DNA of 64,000 bases from Methylophaga sp. UBA3192 (GTDB lineage: Bacteria; Pseudomonadota; Gammaproteobacteria; Nitrosococcales; Methylophagaceae): assembly GCA_002363955.1 (NCBI GenBank), contig DEXE01000006.1, forward strand, positions 124,001 through 188,000, given 5' to 3'. This document shows positions 15,219-24,338 of this stretch, piece after piece; the first letter of the stretch is position 1; the number at the start of each line of letters is the position of its first letter. The notes beneath the pieces are model-generated. The model did not search any database. It was not told the DNA's origin and saw only the letters and a program-made list of their open reading frames with translations. The position numbers and the translations under genes are program-made.

Positions 15219-17375
15219 ATGACTATGAAGCAATTTTTCTTTTTTATTCAATTGTTCTGCCTGGTTTTATTACCGCTTAATGCGGTTCAGGCTGCAGACT
15301 ATATTGATGAGGTTGAATTCAATGATACGCAGCTTGCTGATGTGGTGCGGACATTGTCTGAATTAACCGATACCAACATCATCGCCACACCGGATGCCAC
15401 TAATCGTCGGCTCACCATCCATCTGAAAAATGTCAGTGTGCTTGATGCTGTTAAATCCATCAGCCGCATCAGCAATTTATGGTATCGCTATGACGAGGAT
15501 ACCAATACCTATCGGATTATGACGCGCGAGGAATACAGTCAGGATCTGGTGGTGCGGGAGAGTGAACATATTGAAGTGTTTACCTTATTAAATGCGAATG
15601 TACAGATTATTGCTCAGGCCATTGAAGATTTGTATGGACAGCGCGTCGTTCTGTCACTGGGTCAGGCGCCCGGTGAAGATGTATTTGGCAGTGGTGGACG
15701 GAGCGGTAGTAGTCGAGGCAACAACACGGTTCGCAATGTACGTTCATCAAACCTGGGTGGAGTAGGACGTTCAACCAATCGTTTTTCATCAGGTGGCAGA
15801 GGAAGTGCTGGCAATACCCTGACAAACGCCGGTTCCCAATTGGATGGAAGCATTTTGACGGTGGATCAGATTTCTCAACTGGCTGCTTCCGTGGAAGCTT
15901 CCGGGTCGACCAATATCAGTCAGGAAACCCTCAAACAGGTGACCATCCAGTCACAACCGATTTATGTCACCGTTAACAATGAACACAATATGATTATTGT
16001 GCGTACGGATGATCGGGCTGTGCTATCAGCAATCGAAAAACTGATAAAACAAATGGATATTCCGGTGCCACAGGTCATGCTGGAAATGCAGATCCTCAGT
16101 GTCATTCTGGGCGAGGATTTTAATTCCATTTTTAATTTCGAGTTACAACCAAGCGGTAGCAATCAATCCTCACAACCCATTTTGCTGGGTAATAATGCCC
16201 TGTTGAACTCTGGTACATTTATCTACGAGTTTCTCAACAACCGGCTGCGTGCCAATCTTGAGTTTCTAGAAGAAAACCGACGGGTTCGGGTGTTATCCAA
16301 CCCGATGGTTGTGGCATCAAATCATCGTGAGGCTGAATTATTTATCGGTGAAGAAACACTGGTCACCGAAGGCTTTCAGTTTTTTGCCTCCGTCATTGAT
16401 AACGGGGTAGTGATACAGCCAGCTTATGTGCAGGCGTTGGTCAATCGTGAAGATATTGGTATTACGCTGCGGATTACGCCAAGGATAAACTCTGACAGCA
16501 CGGTCAGCCTGCAACTCGAACAGGAAAGCTCAACGGTTAATCGTGGTGGCGGTACGATTCCGGTGACCGACGGTGAGGGCGGTGTAACCAATTTATCAGT
16601 AGACACTATTAATACAGCAAGGTTAACCGGAACCGTTATGGCCAAAGATGGCCTGACAGTTGCGGTAGGCGGCCTGATTCGAACCAGTGTCAATAAAAAT
16701 GAACGTAAAGTACCGCTTCTCGGAGAAATTCCGGTGATTGGCCGGGTATTTCGTTCCACGATTGAATCGGAAGAGGATACTGAAACGGTATTGCTGATCA
16801 CGCCCAGAATCATGAATGCGCCGGGCGAAAGTGAAAAAATTCGCCAGGCAGACAACGCCTATTATCGTTCACATAATGCAGGCTATCCACCACCAGCTCC
16901 TGCACCCAACAGATTTATTGAACGCGATAACGATAACGAACAGACAGGTTCCCAAACTTCTTCAGCTAATACCAATACAGCACCTGTCGTCAGTGAACGT
17001 CATCAGGTGTATATGGAAATGAGTCAGTATGCGGCTGAAATGGTGCGTATCCCTGAGGTTGAGCGTATACGTGATAAAAATTACAGTCCGGTTCGGGTCA
17101 ACACACAAAACAGTCTGCCATTGTTTGCAGATAACCGTATCAGTGCCACACCAGTGGGCAGCTGGAATCGTGGTGGTATGCATGTCACTGCGCTTTCTGT
17201 TGTGAATCGGGCCTCTCAGAGTTTGCCGGTCGATTATCAGAATATTAAAGGCCGCTGGCTGGCTTCATCTGTTGAAAGCAGTCAATTATCACCAGTGGGC
17301 CAGACAGAGAGTTCAACTTATATGTATGTGATTTCGGCTCTGCCATTTGATGAGGTTGTGGCTAATGCGCGTTAA
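15219..17375 (+). CDS. Secretin (PilQ/MshL/GspD-type) with an extra C-terminal domain
   Basis: A 718-residue outer-membrane secretin with a signal peptide ending near Ala25. It has an STN-type N0 domain (about 35-115), one or two N-domains separated by a Gly/Ser/Asn-rich loop (about 155-205), and the secretin core up to about residue 540, ending in Pro-Leu-Leu-Gly-Glu-Ile-Pro and Thr-Val-Leu-Leu-Ile-Thr-Pro-Arg-Ile. Normal secretins of this type stop soon after; this one continues for about 175 residues. The extension has a Pro/Asn-rich linker and a beta-rich terminal domain (about 648-718) with Arg-Gly-Arg-Trp-like and Tyr-Val-Ile-Ser-Ala-Leu-Pro-Phe motifs, reminiscent of integrating-conjugative-element proteins of the TIGR03749/DUF3438 type (from memory). 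It forms the exit channel. Confidence 0.88.
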   Translation: MTMKQFFFFIQLFCLVLLPLNAVQAADYIDEVEFNDTQLADVVRTLSELTDTNIIATPDATNRRLTIHLKNVSVLDAVKSISRISNLWYRYDEDTNTYRIMTREEYSQDLVVRESEHIEVFTLLNANVQIIAQAIEDLYGQRVVLSLGQAPGEDVFGSGGRSGSSRGNNTVRNVRSSNLGGVGRSTNRFSSGGRGSAGNTLTNAGSQLDGSILTVDQISQLAASVEASGSTNISQETLKQVTIQSQPIYVTVNNEHNMIIVRTDDRAVLSAIEKLIKQMDIPVPQVMLEMQILSVILGEDFNSIFNFELQPSGSNQSSQPILLGNNALLNSGTFIYEFLNNRLRANLEFLEENRRVRVLSNPMVVASNHREAELFIGEETLVTEGFQFFASVIDNGVVIQPAYVQALVNREDIGITLRITPRINSDSTVSLQLEQESSTVNRGGGTIPVTDGEGGVTNLSVDTINTARLTGTVMAKDGLTVAVGGLIRTSVNKNERKVPLLGEIPVIGRVFRSTIESEEDTETVLLITPRIMNAPGESEKIRQADNAYYRSHNAGYPPPAPAPNRFIERDNDNEQTGSQTSSANTNTAPVVSERHQVYMEMSQYAAEMVRIPEVERIRDKNYSPVRVNTQNSLPLFADNRISATPVGSWNRGGMHVTALSVVNRASQSLPVDYQNIKGRWLASSVESSQLSPVGQTESSTYMYVISALPFDEVVANAR

Positions 17376-18465
17376 GTCGGTTGTCCTGCTATCAGGTGTG
17401 GGCTTATTTGCTTTACCGGTATCCACCATATTGGCGGTACCGGCCCTGCAGATGCACGTTTACGAAGAAGTGCCTGCTCAGTTGCCGCCGGCCAATCAGG
17501 TTGTCGGCCAGGCCGTGGAACCGCAACGGTTGAGGGTACATATCTATGAGAGCCCCCAGAAAATAGCTGAAAAAAAGACGCCCTGGTTGCAATACGATAA
17601 AGCGGATATTTATTTCAAAACCGGTTATCGGCGTGATGAATTTCGTTGGAATAAAGCAGGATTGGGTGGGCAACCAAACATCCTGTCGGAACTGACCTGG
17701 GAAGATCTTGATATTGCCACTGTTAATTTGGGGGCAACGTTATTTACCAAAGAAAACTGGTTGCTGAATCTGGATTTCCTGTATGGCGAAATTTATGACG
17801 GTAAAAATCAGGATTCGGATTATTTTGGAAACAATCGGACTCAGGAATTTTCAAGATCCAATAACGGGGCCGATGAAGGCAGTGTAATGGATCTGTCTAT
17901 CGGTATCGGCAAACGATATGAATGGTTGGTAAACGAATCAACACGGACTCGCTTTGAATGGCGACCTATGGGGGGTCTTTATTACTATTCACAGGATTTA
18001 AAAATAGTTGATGGATATCAGACACTTTCAGCAGATCCTCGCATACCACCAGTAGGGCCATTTTCCGGACTGGATTCCAGTTATGATGCGACCTGGTATG
18101 GACCATGGATTGGCATGGAAAACCTGTTTATCAAACAGGATGCCTTTGAGCTGGGGTTAAATTTTAAATATCACTATGCTTTTTATGATGCTACTGCGCA
18201 GTGGAATTTGCGTAGTGATTTTGCTCAACCGGAAAGTTTTACCCATGAAGCTGAGGGGGGCGGATTTGTCACCGAACTGACGGGGGCGTGGCACTTATCG
18301 CCTCGGTTAGCCCTTACCTTGGATGTGCATTACCAAAAGTGGATTGCAGACAGAAATGGCAAAGATAAAATCAATTTTGCAAATGGTTCTACCGTGAAAC
18401 TGAAGTTTAATGAGGCAAAATGGGAAAGTTATGGCATCAGTCTTGGTTTGAACTATGATTTTTAA
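17365..18465 (+). CDS. Exported outer-membrane beta-barrel protein, omptin-like
   Basis: A 366-residue protein with a signal peptide (cut near Ala24) and a final Leu-Asn-Tyr-Asp-Phe that is typical of outer-membrane barrels. I chose the ATG at 17365 because GAGG precedes it; an upstream in-frame ATG at 17347 is possible. The mature N-terminus holds a short motif twice, Leu-x-x-His-(Val/Ile)-Tyr-Glu, at about 28-34 and 56-62. The body has ~10 amphipathic strands rich in aromatic residues. Its order of strands and phrases such as Phe-Glu-Leu-Gly-x-x-Phe-Lys-Tyr recall omptin proteases, but the catalytic Asp-Asp and Asp-His pairs are not evident. It is the last gene of the secretion locus and could be a secretin partner. 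Confidence 0.6.
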   Translation: MRVKSVVLLSGVGLFALPVSTILAVPALQMHVYEEVPAQLPPANQVVGQAVEPQRLRVHIYESPQKIAEKKTPWLQYDKADIYFKTGYRRDEFRWNKAGLGGQPNILSELTWEDLDIATVNLGATLFTKENWLLNLDFLYGEIYDGKNQDSDYFGNNRTQEFSRSNNGADEGSVMDLSIGIGKRYEWLVNESTRTRFEWRPMGGLYYYSQDLKIVDGYQTLSADPRIPPVGPFSGLDSSYDATWYGPWIGMENLFIKQDAFELGLNFKYHYAFYDATAQWNLRSDFAQPESFTHEAEGGGFVTELTGAWHLSPRLALTLDVHYQKWIADRNGKDKINFANGSTVKLKFNEAKWESYGISLGLNYDF

Positions 18466-18649
18466 AATTCAGTTATGCTGTTTCGTCTGAAACGACAAAT
18501 TTAAAATTTTACATTTCAGGGGCTGTTGATTGATGCATACCCCTGCATATATGTATTTATAAGTCTGTTACTATCTTGGAATATTGCTGTTTCAAAGGTT
18601 GATGACTTATGGAAGAAACTAACTATAAAAATATTGTCATGGGAAATAC

Positions 18650-19978
18650 ATGAGTTTAAGAGGTCTGATTAATAGCCGGATTTTGTTTTCGGTAATCATT
18701 ATTAGCATGTTCGGTAGCGTATTAACGATTTGGCAGGCCCGACAATCTGTCGAACGGGAAGTGAATTCTTCTTTCAATCTCGCCTTGCAGATGATGGACC
18801 TGGGTTTTAGTCACTTATCCCGTACGTCGATGACAGAGTATGAATGGTTACAGCAGATCAGCGCGATTCAGCATACCCGGCATTTGCATATCAGTATTTT
18901 CAATGAAGAAGGAGAAGAGGTGGAATGGTTTGTTCCGGACAGCATTGAGGACGAACGGCCACCCGAATGGTTTGTGAGGGCTGTCAAAACGACTTATCCC
19001 TCTGCAAATTATGACATCAGACTTGCTGATGGCCGGTTGAAGCAGATTATTGTTCGTGCTGATCCATTGGATGAGATTGTTGAAACATGGGAAGAGTCAG
19101 TCGCTTATTTCTGGTCGGTGATGACAATGATCGGGGTGATTTTTCTGGCCATTAATATTGTGTTTAACTCGATGTTGCAGGCGGTTCGAAGTATTGTTGT
19201 GGGGCTACGCAGAGTTGAGTCCGGTCAATATGGACGTAAATTACCGCCTTTTAAAATCAGTGAGTTTGATGCAATTGCGACTGAGATCAATCACTTGTCA
19301 GATGCGTTGAAACTGGCCAAAGATAATAATCAGGCATTGGCACGGCATACCATGCAGATCCAGGAGTCCGAAAGACGCAATTTATCCCGGGAATTGCATG
19401 ATGAGATGGGGCAATCACTGACAGCAGTAAAAGCCATGTCTACAGCTATTCGTCAGCCAGGTGCTGATGTCGCTAAAATTTCCGAATCCATTGCTGATAT
19501 ATGCAATCATCTGGCGGGAGTCGTGCGATCAATGATGCGTACCCTGCATCCACTGAGTCTGGCGGATTTAGGACTCGGGGCAACCTTGTCCGATTTAATA
19601 AATGAATGGCGACGTCGCTATCCTGATTTGGTAATTAAACTGGATTATGACGAACGGCTGGATCAGGTGGCTCATGAACTGGCGATTCATGTTTACCGAA
19701 TTGCACAGGAATGTCTGACAAATGTCGTGCGCCATGCCAATGCAACTGAGGTAACATTAGTCATCCGACAGGAGGGAGAACACACTTCCCCTCGAGTGGT
19801 CATGCGAATTCGTGATAATGGTCAGGGAGGTGAATCATCAGGGCATGGGTTTGGCGTGTTGGCTATGCGAGAACGGGTTGAAAATATGGGAGGCCGCTTT
19901 AGATTTGAATCTGAAGCGGGTAAAGGCGTTTGTGTAAGCGCATGGATGCCAATTATTGAGAAATCAGATAATGAATGA
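18650..19978 (+). CDS. Sensor histidine kinase, LapD/MoxY-type input domain, NarL-group kinase
   Basis: A 442-residue inner-membrane kinase. There are two membrane helices (about 10-28 and 155-175) around a periplasmic domain that looks like LapD_MoxY_N. A HAMP-like linker follows to about residue 220, then a HisKA_3 domain with the phospho-acceptor H250 in Arg-Glu-Leu-His-Asp-Glu-Met-Gly-Gln and a HATPase_c domain with Asn-Gly-Gln-Gly-Gly. MoxY is the kinase of a methanol-oxidation regulator in Paracoccus, so a role in C1 metabolism is possible; the position right after the secretion locus makes control of that locus equally plausible. It overlaps the response regulator gene. Confidence 0.9.
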   Translation: MSLRGLINSRILFSVIIISMFGSVLTIWQARQSVEREVNSSFNLALQMMDLGFSHLSRTSMTEYEWLQQISAIQHTRHLHISIFNEEGEEVEWFVPDSIEDERPPEWFVRAVKTTYPSANYDIRLADGRLKQIIVRADPLDEIVETWEESVAYFWSVMTMIGVIFLAINIVFNSMLQAVRSIVVGLRRVESGQYGRKLPPFKISEFDAIATEINHLSDALKLAKDNNQALARHTMQIQESERRNLSRELHDEMGQSLTAVKAMSTAIRQPGADVAKISESIADICNHLAGVVRSMMRTLHPLSLADLGLGATLSDLINEWRRRYPDLVIKLDYDERLDQVAHELAIHVYRIAQECLTNVVRHANATEVTLVIRQEGEHTSPRVVMRIRDNGQGGESSGHGFGVLAMRERVENMGGRFRFESEAGKGVCVSAWMPIIEKSDNE

Positions 19979-20627
19979 AAAAAAGATTAGTGTTTTGCTG
20001 GTGGATGATCATCAGGTAGTACGTGCAGGATTCAGAATGTTATTGGATTCACAACCCTTTATCGGCAGCATTGTTGATGTCGATCGGGGTGAGTTAGCCT
20101 GTCATGAATACGAACGTCAGCGCCCTGATGTCGTGGTGATGGATTTATCAATGCCGGGGATAGGCGGTTTGGAAACCATACGTCGTCTTAAAAAACAGGA
20201 TTCTCAGGCGACAGTGCTGGTTTACAGTATTCATGATGAATCTATCTATGTAGAACGTGCCATTCAGGCCGGCGCTAAAGGCTATGTCACTAAAAACAGT
20301 GCGGCGGAAGTGCTGGCGGAAGCCGTTTTAGCCGTCTCACAAGGTAAACGCTATATCGAACAGGATATCCTGCCGAATATTGATGATTTCAGACATCCTT
20401 CCGACACCTTGCATTACGGTCAGGTTGTCGAGCTGTTATCACCGCGCGAGTTTGATGTATTTTGCCTGACCGCTAAAGGCATGACGGCACATGAAGTCGC
20501 TGCAGAATTACACTTAGGCTACAAAACCGTGGCTAACTACAATACACAGATTAAAAACAAGTTGAATGTAAACACTACTGCGGATTTGGCAAATATTGCG
20601 GTTGTTTTGGGTATTATCAAACATTAA
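19971..20627 (+). CDS. LuxR/NarL-family response regulator
   Basis: A 218-residue regulator. The receiver domain carries the acidic pair D12/D13, phospho-acceptor D58 (Val-Met-Asp-Leu-Ser-Met-Pro-Gly) and K108-region Lys of Val-Thr-Lys-Asn. The C-terminal LuxR helix-turn-helix has Leu-Ser-Pro-Arg-Glu at about residue 160. The ATG at 19971 is inside the kinase stop region (eight-base overlap), so the two are translated together. It is the cognate partner of the LapD/MoxY-type kinase. Targets cannot be read from the sequence; MoxX-like control of methylotrophy or control of the adjacent pseudopilin operon are the two main options. Confidence 0.92.
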   Translation: MNEKKISVLLVDDHQVVRAGFRMLLDSQPFIGSIVDVDRGELACHEYERQRPDVVVMDLSMPGIGGLETIRRLKKQDSQATVLVYSIHDESIYVERAIQAGAKGYVTKNSAAEVLAEAVLAVSQGKRYIEQDILPNIDDFRHPSDTLHYGQVVELLSPREFDVFCLTAKGMTAHEVAAELHLGYKTVANYNTQIKNKLNVNTTADLANIAVVLGIIKH

Positions 20628-20772
20628 TCAGTGCGGTGCTTTGATGCCGTGAGCCATTATTTTTAATGAGCTTATCTGACAATATCAATTGTCCCAAAAA
20701 AAACACAGTTGAGTAATAGCCTTTGTGGCAAGTTATTGATAGTTATATTTTTATTTTAAAATATTCAAGCCT

Positions 20773-20800
20773 CTTGAATTCTTTTAAAGACATCCCATCT
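20773..20800 (+). promoter_or_regulatory. Sigma-32-type heat-shock promoter of the Hsp20 gene
   Basis: CTTGAA at 20773-20778 and TCCCATCT at 20793-20800 are separated by 14 bases. This fits the sigma-32 consensus CTTGAA-N13/14-CCCCATNT with one mismatch. It lies 57 bases ahead of the small heat-shock protein gene, the expected kind of target. Confidence 0.75.
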
Positions 20801-20856
20801 TCTTTATCAGAAGACAATATTCGTCTTCATGATGAACTGAATTATGGAGGTGTTTT

Positions 20857-21294
20857 ATGGCTATTCAACGTTACAGACCTTACAGTCTGTTTGATAATCT
20901 ACAACGCGAAATGTCGTCTTTATTGCAATCGTCTGCAACAGAAGCCAATTTTAATGAAGAAGATTGGACCCCTGCAGTGGATATTCAGGAAACTGCCAGC
21001 AGTTATATTATTCACGCTGATTTACCGGGCGTTAAAGCCGCAGATATTGAAGTGACTGCCGAAAATGGTTTGCTGACAATTAAAGGTGTTCGCGACAGTA
21101 ACAAAGTGGAAGAGAAAGAAAATTACAAGCGCATTGAGCGATTCAGTGGCACTTTTATGCGTCGATTTACCTTACCTGAAACCGCTGATGTCGATAATAT
21201 CAACGCCTCTTCGCGGGATGGCGTATTGGAGCTGACTATTCCTAAAGTGGCGCAACTTCAACCCAAACGCATTGAGGTGAATGTTCAGCAGTAA
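20857..21294 (+). CDS. Small heat-shock protein, Hsp20/alpha-crystallin family
   Basis: A 145-residue holdase chaperone. The alpha-crystallin domain spans about residues 40-135, with Ala-Asp-Leu-Pro-Gly-Val near 59 and Asn-Gly-Leu-Leu-Thr-Ile near 76, and a C-terminal Ile-Pro-Lys segment. An ideal ribosome-binding site (GGAGG) precedes the ATG. It has its own heat-shock promoter and terminator and forms a single-gene unit. It belongs to the HspA/HspC-like cluster common in proteobacteria rather than to IbpA of enterics. Confidence 0.95.
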   Translation: MAIQRYRPYSLFDNLQREMSSLLQSSATEANFNEEDWTPAVDIQETASSYIIHADLPGVKAADIEVTAENGLLTIKGVRDSNKVEEKENYKRIERFSGTFMRRFTLPETADVDNINASSRDGVLELTIPKVAQLQPKRIEVNVQQ

Positions 21295-21301
21295 GTTAAA
21301 T

Positions 21302-21338
21302 AAAAAAGGCTCCCAAAATTATTTGTGGAGCCTTTTTT
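21302..21338 (+). terminator. Intrinsic terminator after the Hsp20 gene
   Basis: AAAAAAGGCTCC (21302-21313) pairs with GGAGCCTTTTTT (21327-21338) around a 13-base loop. It is eight bases after the hsp20 stop. The U-run makes it effective on the plus strand and its A-run on the minus strand as well. Confidence 0.88.
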
Positions 21339-21365
21339 GTGTATGGGAAAAATTCCTAATATAAT
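21338..21365 (+). promoter_or_regulatory. Sigma-70-like promoter of the PepSY gene
   Basis: TTGTGT at 21338-21343 and TATAAT at 21360-21365 are 16 bases apart. The -10 box is perfect and the -35 box is partial. It is about 100 bases ahead of the PepSY start and begins at the edge of the hsp20 terminator. Confidence 0.5.
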
Positions 21366-21461
21366 GGCTCTTGGAAATACCTGAACGACAAGAAAGATTA
21401 AGTAACATTGCTCTTGCGGGTAGAGAATGGAACATCCGGATTTTTTAACTAAGGAGCAATC

Positions 21462-22022
21462 ATGAAAAATACAGCCAAATTTTTAACTGCTGCAATCACC
21501 ATGTCATTATCTTCAATGGCACTGGCTGATAACGACAACTATGATCTTGATGACATCCGTGGCTGGAAACTCGTCAAAATGGAAACGTGTATGGATGCTG
21601 CCCTGGATACCATTCCGGGTAACGTGCGTAAGCTGGAAATGAAAATGGAAGGTGATGATCCTGTATACGAGTTTGATATTGAGGCAACTGCAGATGGCAA
21701 CACATACAATGTTGAATGTAATGCCGAAGAAGGTTTTGTCACCGAAATTGAACGTGAAGTAGAAGCCAACGATCCTACGTTCCAGAAATATGCCAAAATC
21801 ACCGAAGCTGAAGCCCGTGAAATTGCTTTAGATTTTATTCCAGGTGAAGTGGTGGCCAATGAATATGAACTAGGGTTCGATGGTTCAGTCACTTATGAGT
21901 TTGATATTGTGAATGTTCACGGTCGTGAGTACAAAGTCGATGTTAATGCCATCACGGGTGAGATCGAAGAAGCCAATTTAGAGTTATACGAAATTGGTAT
22001 GGAAAAAGAACTGAAACAGTAA
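21462..22022 (+). CDS. Exported PepSY-domain protein
   Basis: A 186-residue protein with a clear signal peptide (cut after Ala-Leu-Ala at about residue 22) and two PepSY repeats (about 45-100 and 115-180), each with the Ala-x-x-Ile-Pro-Gly and Val-x-Val-Asn-Ala-x-x-Gly-Glu-Ile type pattern. The mature protein is strongly acidic. PepSY domains occur in peptidase propeptides and as stand-alone periplasmic proteins of poorly known role. AAGGAG precedes the start. It is flanked by a promoter and a terminator, so it is its own transcription unit. Confidence 0.85.
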   Translation: MKNTAKFLTAAITMSLSSMALADNDNYDLDDIRGWKLVKMETCMDAALDTIPGNVRKLEMKMEGDDPVYEFDIEATADGNTYNVECNAEEGFVTEIEREVEANDPTFQKYAKITEAEAREIALDFIPGEVVANEYELGFDGSVTYEFDIVNVHGREYKVDVNAITGEIEEANLELYEIGMEKELKQ

Positions 22023-22041
22023 GATCAGTTCAGGTAACATT

Positions 22042-22070
22042 AAAAAGCCGGCTATCAAGCCGGCTTTTTT
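22042..22070. terminator. Bidirectional terminator between PepSY gene and metG
   Basis: GCCGGC (22047-22052) pairs with GCCGGC (22059-22064), extended by A5/T6 runs on the outside. It lies between the convergent PepSY gene and metG and can act on both strands. Confidence 0.85.
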
Positions 22071-22108
22071 ATGCGCGTTACATCAGTGGTAGAGCAATAG
22101 CCCCTAGT

Positions 22109-24127
22109 TTATTTAACACGCATTCCAGGTTTTGCTCCATCATCAGGATTGAGAATAAATAAATCCTTACCACCGGGGCCGGCGGCCAGCACCATACCTT
22201 CCGATAAACCAAAGCGCATTTTACGTGGTGCCAGGTTGGCGACCATCACGGTTAATTTACCGACCAGTTCTTCAGGGGCGTAAGCCGATTTAATACCGGC
22301 AAATACCTGTTTTTCAGCCAAGCCGATATCCAGAGTCAGTTTCAGCAGCTTTTCAGCACCTTCGACATGCTCGGCAGTGACGATTTTGGCTATACGTAAA
22401 TCAATTTTGGCAAAGTCATCAAACTGAATTTCATCGGCAATCGGATCTACATTTTCAACTGGCTTTCCTGGTGTAGCAGTTGCGGTCATATTTTCTTTGG
22501 ATTCCTCGATGATGGCATCAATCTTATCCTGCTCAACGCGAGTCATTAGCGGTTTGAAAGGCTCAATAGTGTGGCCCGATAATGGTTGAGCTATATCCGC
22601 CCAGCTTAGCGAGTCAATATTCAGGAAGGCTTCGGCCTGTTCTGCTGTGCGGGGTAATACCGGCTTCAGATAGGCAATCAGCACTCTGAACAGATTGATG
22701 CCCATGCTGCAAACGGCCTGAACTTCAGCATCCTTGCCTTCTTCTTTCGCCAGCACCCAGGGTTTTTGTTCATCAATATACTGATTGGCTTTATCAGCCA
22801 GCGCCATGATTTCACGCATTGCCTGAGCGAACTCGCGATTGTCATAACGTCTGGCAATCGACTCGGATTGATCGGTAAAAGTCTTAAATAAGGCTTCATC
22901 AGTCAGTGCATCACTTAATTTTCCATCAAAGCGTTTATTGATAAAGCCGGCACAGCGACTGGCAATATTCACGACCTTACCGACTAAATCCGAATTAATC
23001 CGGCTCTGGAAATCTTCCAGACTCAGATCGATGTCTTCAATGGTGTTATTGAGCTTGGCAGCAAAGTAATAACGCAGATATTCCGGGTTCAGATGATTCA
23101 GATAGGTGCGGGCTTTGATAAAGGTGCCACGTGACTTGGACATCTTTTTGCCGTCAACCGTCAGAAAACCATGGGCATACACACGATTCGGTAATCTGAA
23201 ACCGGCACCTTTCAGCATGGCTGGCCAGAACAAGGCATGGAAATAAATAATATCCTTACCGATAAAGTGCACCATTTCAGTCGGACTGTCGGCACGCATA
23301 AATTCATTAAAATCCACACCGCTACGGTCGCAGTAATTTTTGAAGCTGGCTAAATAGCCAATCGGTGCATCCATCCACACATAGAAAAACTTGTTTGGCG
23401 CATCGGGTATTTCAAAACCGAAGTAGGGTGCATCACGTGAGATATCCCAGTCCTGCAAACCACTGTCAAACCATTCACCAAGTTTGCGGCCAACTTCGGC
23501 CTGCAGATGATCGCCTTGAGTCCATTCACGTAATAATGGTTCGAAATTACCCAGTTTGAAAAAATAATGTTCAGACTCTTTGGTGATCGGGGTGGCACCG
23601 GAAACGGCAGAAACCGGATTTTTTAATTCAGTCGGGTCATAGGTCGCGCCACAGACTTCACAGTTATCACCATACTGATCGGCGGCACCACATTTTGGGC
23701 ATTCACCACGAATAAACCGATCCGGCAGGAACATTTCTTTTTCCGGATCATAAGCCTGACTGATGGTACGGCTTTCAATATGTCCGGCATCACGATTCGC
23801 CAGATAAATCTGGCTGGCCAGTTGGCGATTCTCTTCGCTGTGGGTACTGTGATAGTTATCAAAACCAATCGCAAAATCGGCAAAATCGGCCTGATGTTCT
23901 TTACTGACGTCAGCAATTAACTGTTCCGGGGTGATGCCCTCATTTTGTGCGCGCAACATGATGGGGGTGCCATGCGCATCATCGGCGCAAACATAATGAC
24001 ATTCGTGGCCTTGCATCTTTTGAAACCGCACCCAGATATCTGTCTGAATATATTCAACAAGATGTCCCAGATGGACAGAACCATTGGCATAGGGAAGTGC
24101 GCTGGTGACCAGAATCTTTCGTTGCAT
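22109..24127 (-). CDS. metG: Methionyl-tRNA synthetase
   Basis: A 672-residue class I aminoacyl-tRNA synthetase of the long, dimeric type. It has the HIGH-like motif His-Leu-Gly-His at about residue 21, a four-cysteine zinc knuckle (Cys-Pro-Lys-Cys and Cys-Glu-Val-Cys) near 145-160, and Lys-Met-Ser-Lys-Ser near 333. The C-terminal ~100 residues form the EMAP-II-like tRNA-binding dimerisation domain, after an acidic linker. It charges initiator and elongator tRNA-Met. It stands alone, divergent from the sdh operon. Confidence 0.97.
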   Translation of the reverse strand: MQRKILVTSALPYANGSVHLGHLVEYIQTDIWVRFQKMQGHECHYVCADDAHGTPIMLRAQNEGITPEQLIADVSKEHQADFADFAIGFDNYHSTHSEENRQLASQIYLANRDAGHIESRTISQAYDPEKEMFLPDRFIRGECPKCGAADQYGDNCEVCGATYDPTELKNPVSAVSGATPITKESEHYFFKLGNFEPLLREWTQGDHLQAEVGRKLGEWFDSGLQDWDISRDAPYFGFEIPDAPNKFFYVWMDAPIGYLASFKNYCDRSGVDFNEFMRADSPTEMVHFIGKDIIYFHALFWPAMLKGAGFRLPNRVYAHGFLTVDGKKMSKSRGTFIKARTYLNHLNPEYLRYYFAAKLNNTIEDIDLSLEDFQSRINSDLVGKVVNIASRCAGFINKRFDGKLSDALTDEALFKTFTDQSESIARRYDNREFAQAMREIMALADKANQYIDEQKPWVLAKEEGKDAEVQAVCSMGINLFRVLIAYLKPVLPRTAEQAEAFLNIDSLSWADIAQPLSGHTIEPFKPLMTRVEQDKIDAIIEESKENMTATATPGKPVENVDPIADEIQFDDFAKIDLRIAKIVTAEHVEGAEKLLKLTLDIGLAEKQVFAGIKSAYAPEELVGKLTVMVANLAPRKMRFGLSEGMVLAAGPGGKDLFILNPDDGAKPGMRVK

Positions 24128-24180
24128 AAATAAACCGGAATTAAGCCGTTAGAAAACCGTCAAAGATAACAGATTAACCA

Positions 24181-24225
24181 GGGACTGTTAATCTTTCATG
24201 GGCACCATGAACGGTTAACAGACCC
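24181..24225. repeat. Palindromic repeat of the TGTTRATCTT family (copy D)
   Basis: GGGACTGTTAA (24181-24191) is mirrored by TTAACAGACCC (24215-24225), with an inner CATGG/CCATG stem (24197-24201 and 24205-24209) and a three-base loop. The left half, GGGACTGTTAATCTTTCATG, closely matches copies at 40957, 42077 and 43737. It lies between the divergent metG and the sdh operon. Confidence 0.65.
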
Positions 24226-24302
24226 TCTCAGACTCTATTTTCAGTTATGTGGCACGGTTGCGTTGAAAAGCCATGCCAATTGCTTTAGATTGAGGCTATA
24301 TC

Positions 24303-24315
24303 TGCCGTGACGGCA
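24303..24315. promoter_or_regulatory. TGCC-N5-GGCA box before the sdh operon
   Basis: TGCCGTGACGGCA is a palindrome centred 30 bases ahead of the first gene of the succinate dehydrogenase operon. Nearly the same box stands before the DUF389 gene (28129) and before the Na/Ca exchanger (39027). It could be an operator or part of a shared promoter type; the factor is unknown. Confidence 0.3.
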
Positions 24316-24338
24316 ATTCCTAGCAGTAAGAGAGCCTG

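Noticed and set aside
20723..21055. 110-codon plus-strand frame across the Hsp20 start
   Set aside because: It covers the sigma-32 promoter and half of the Hsp20 gene in another frame, so it is a shadow.
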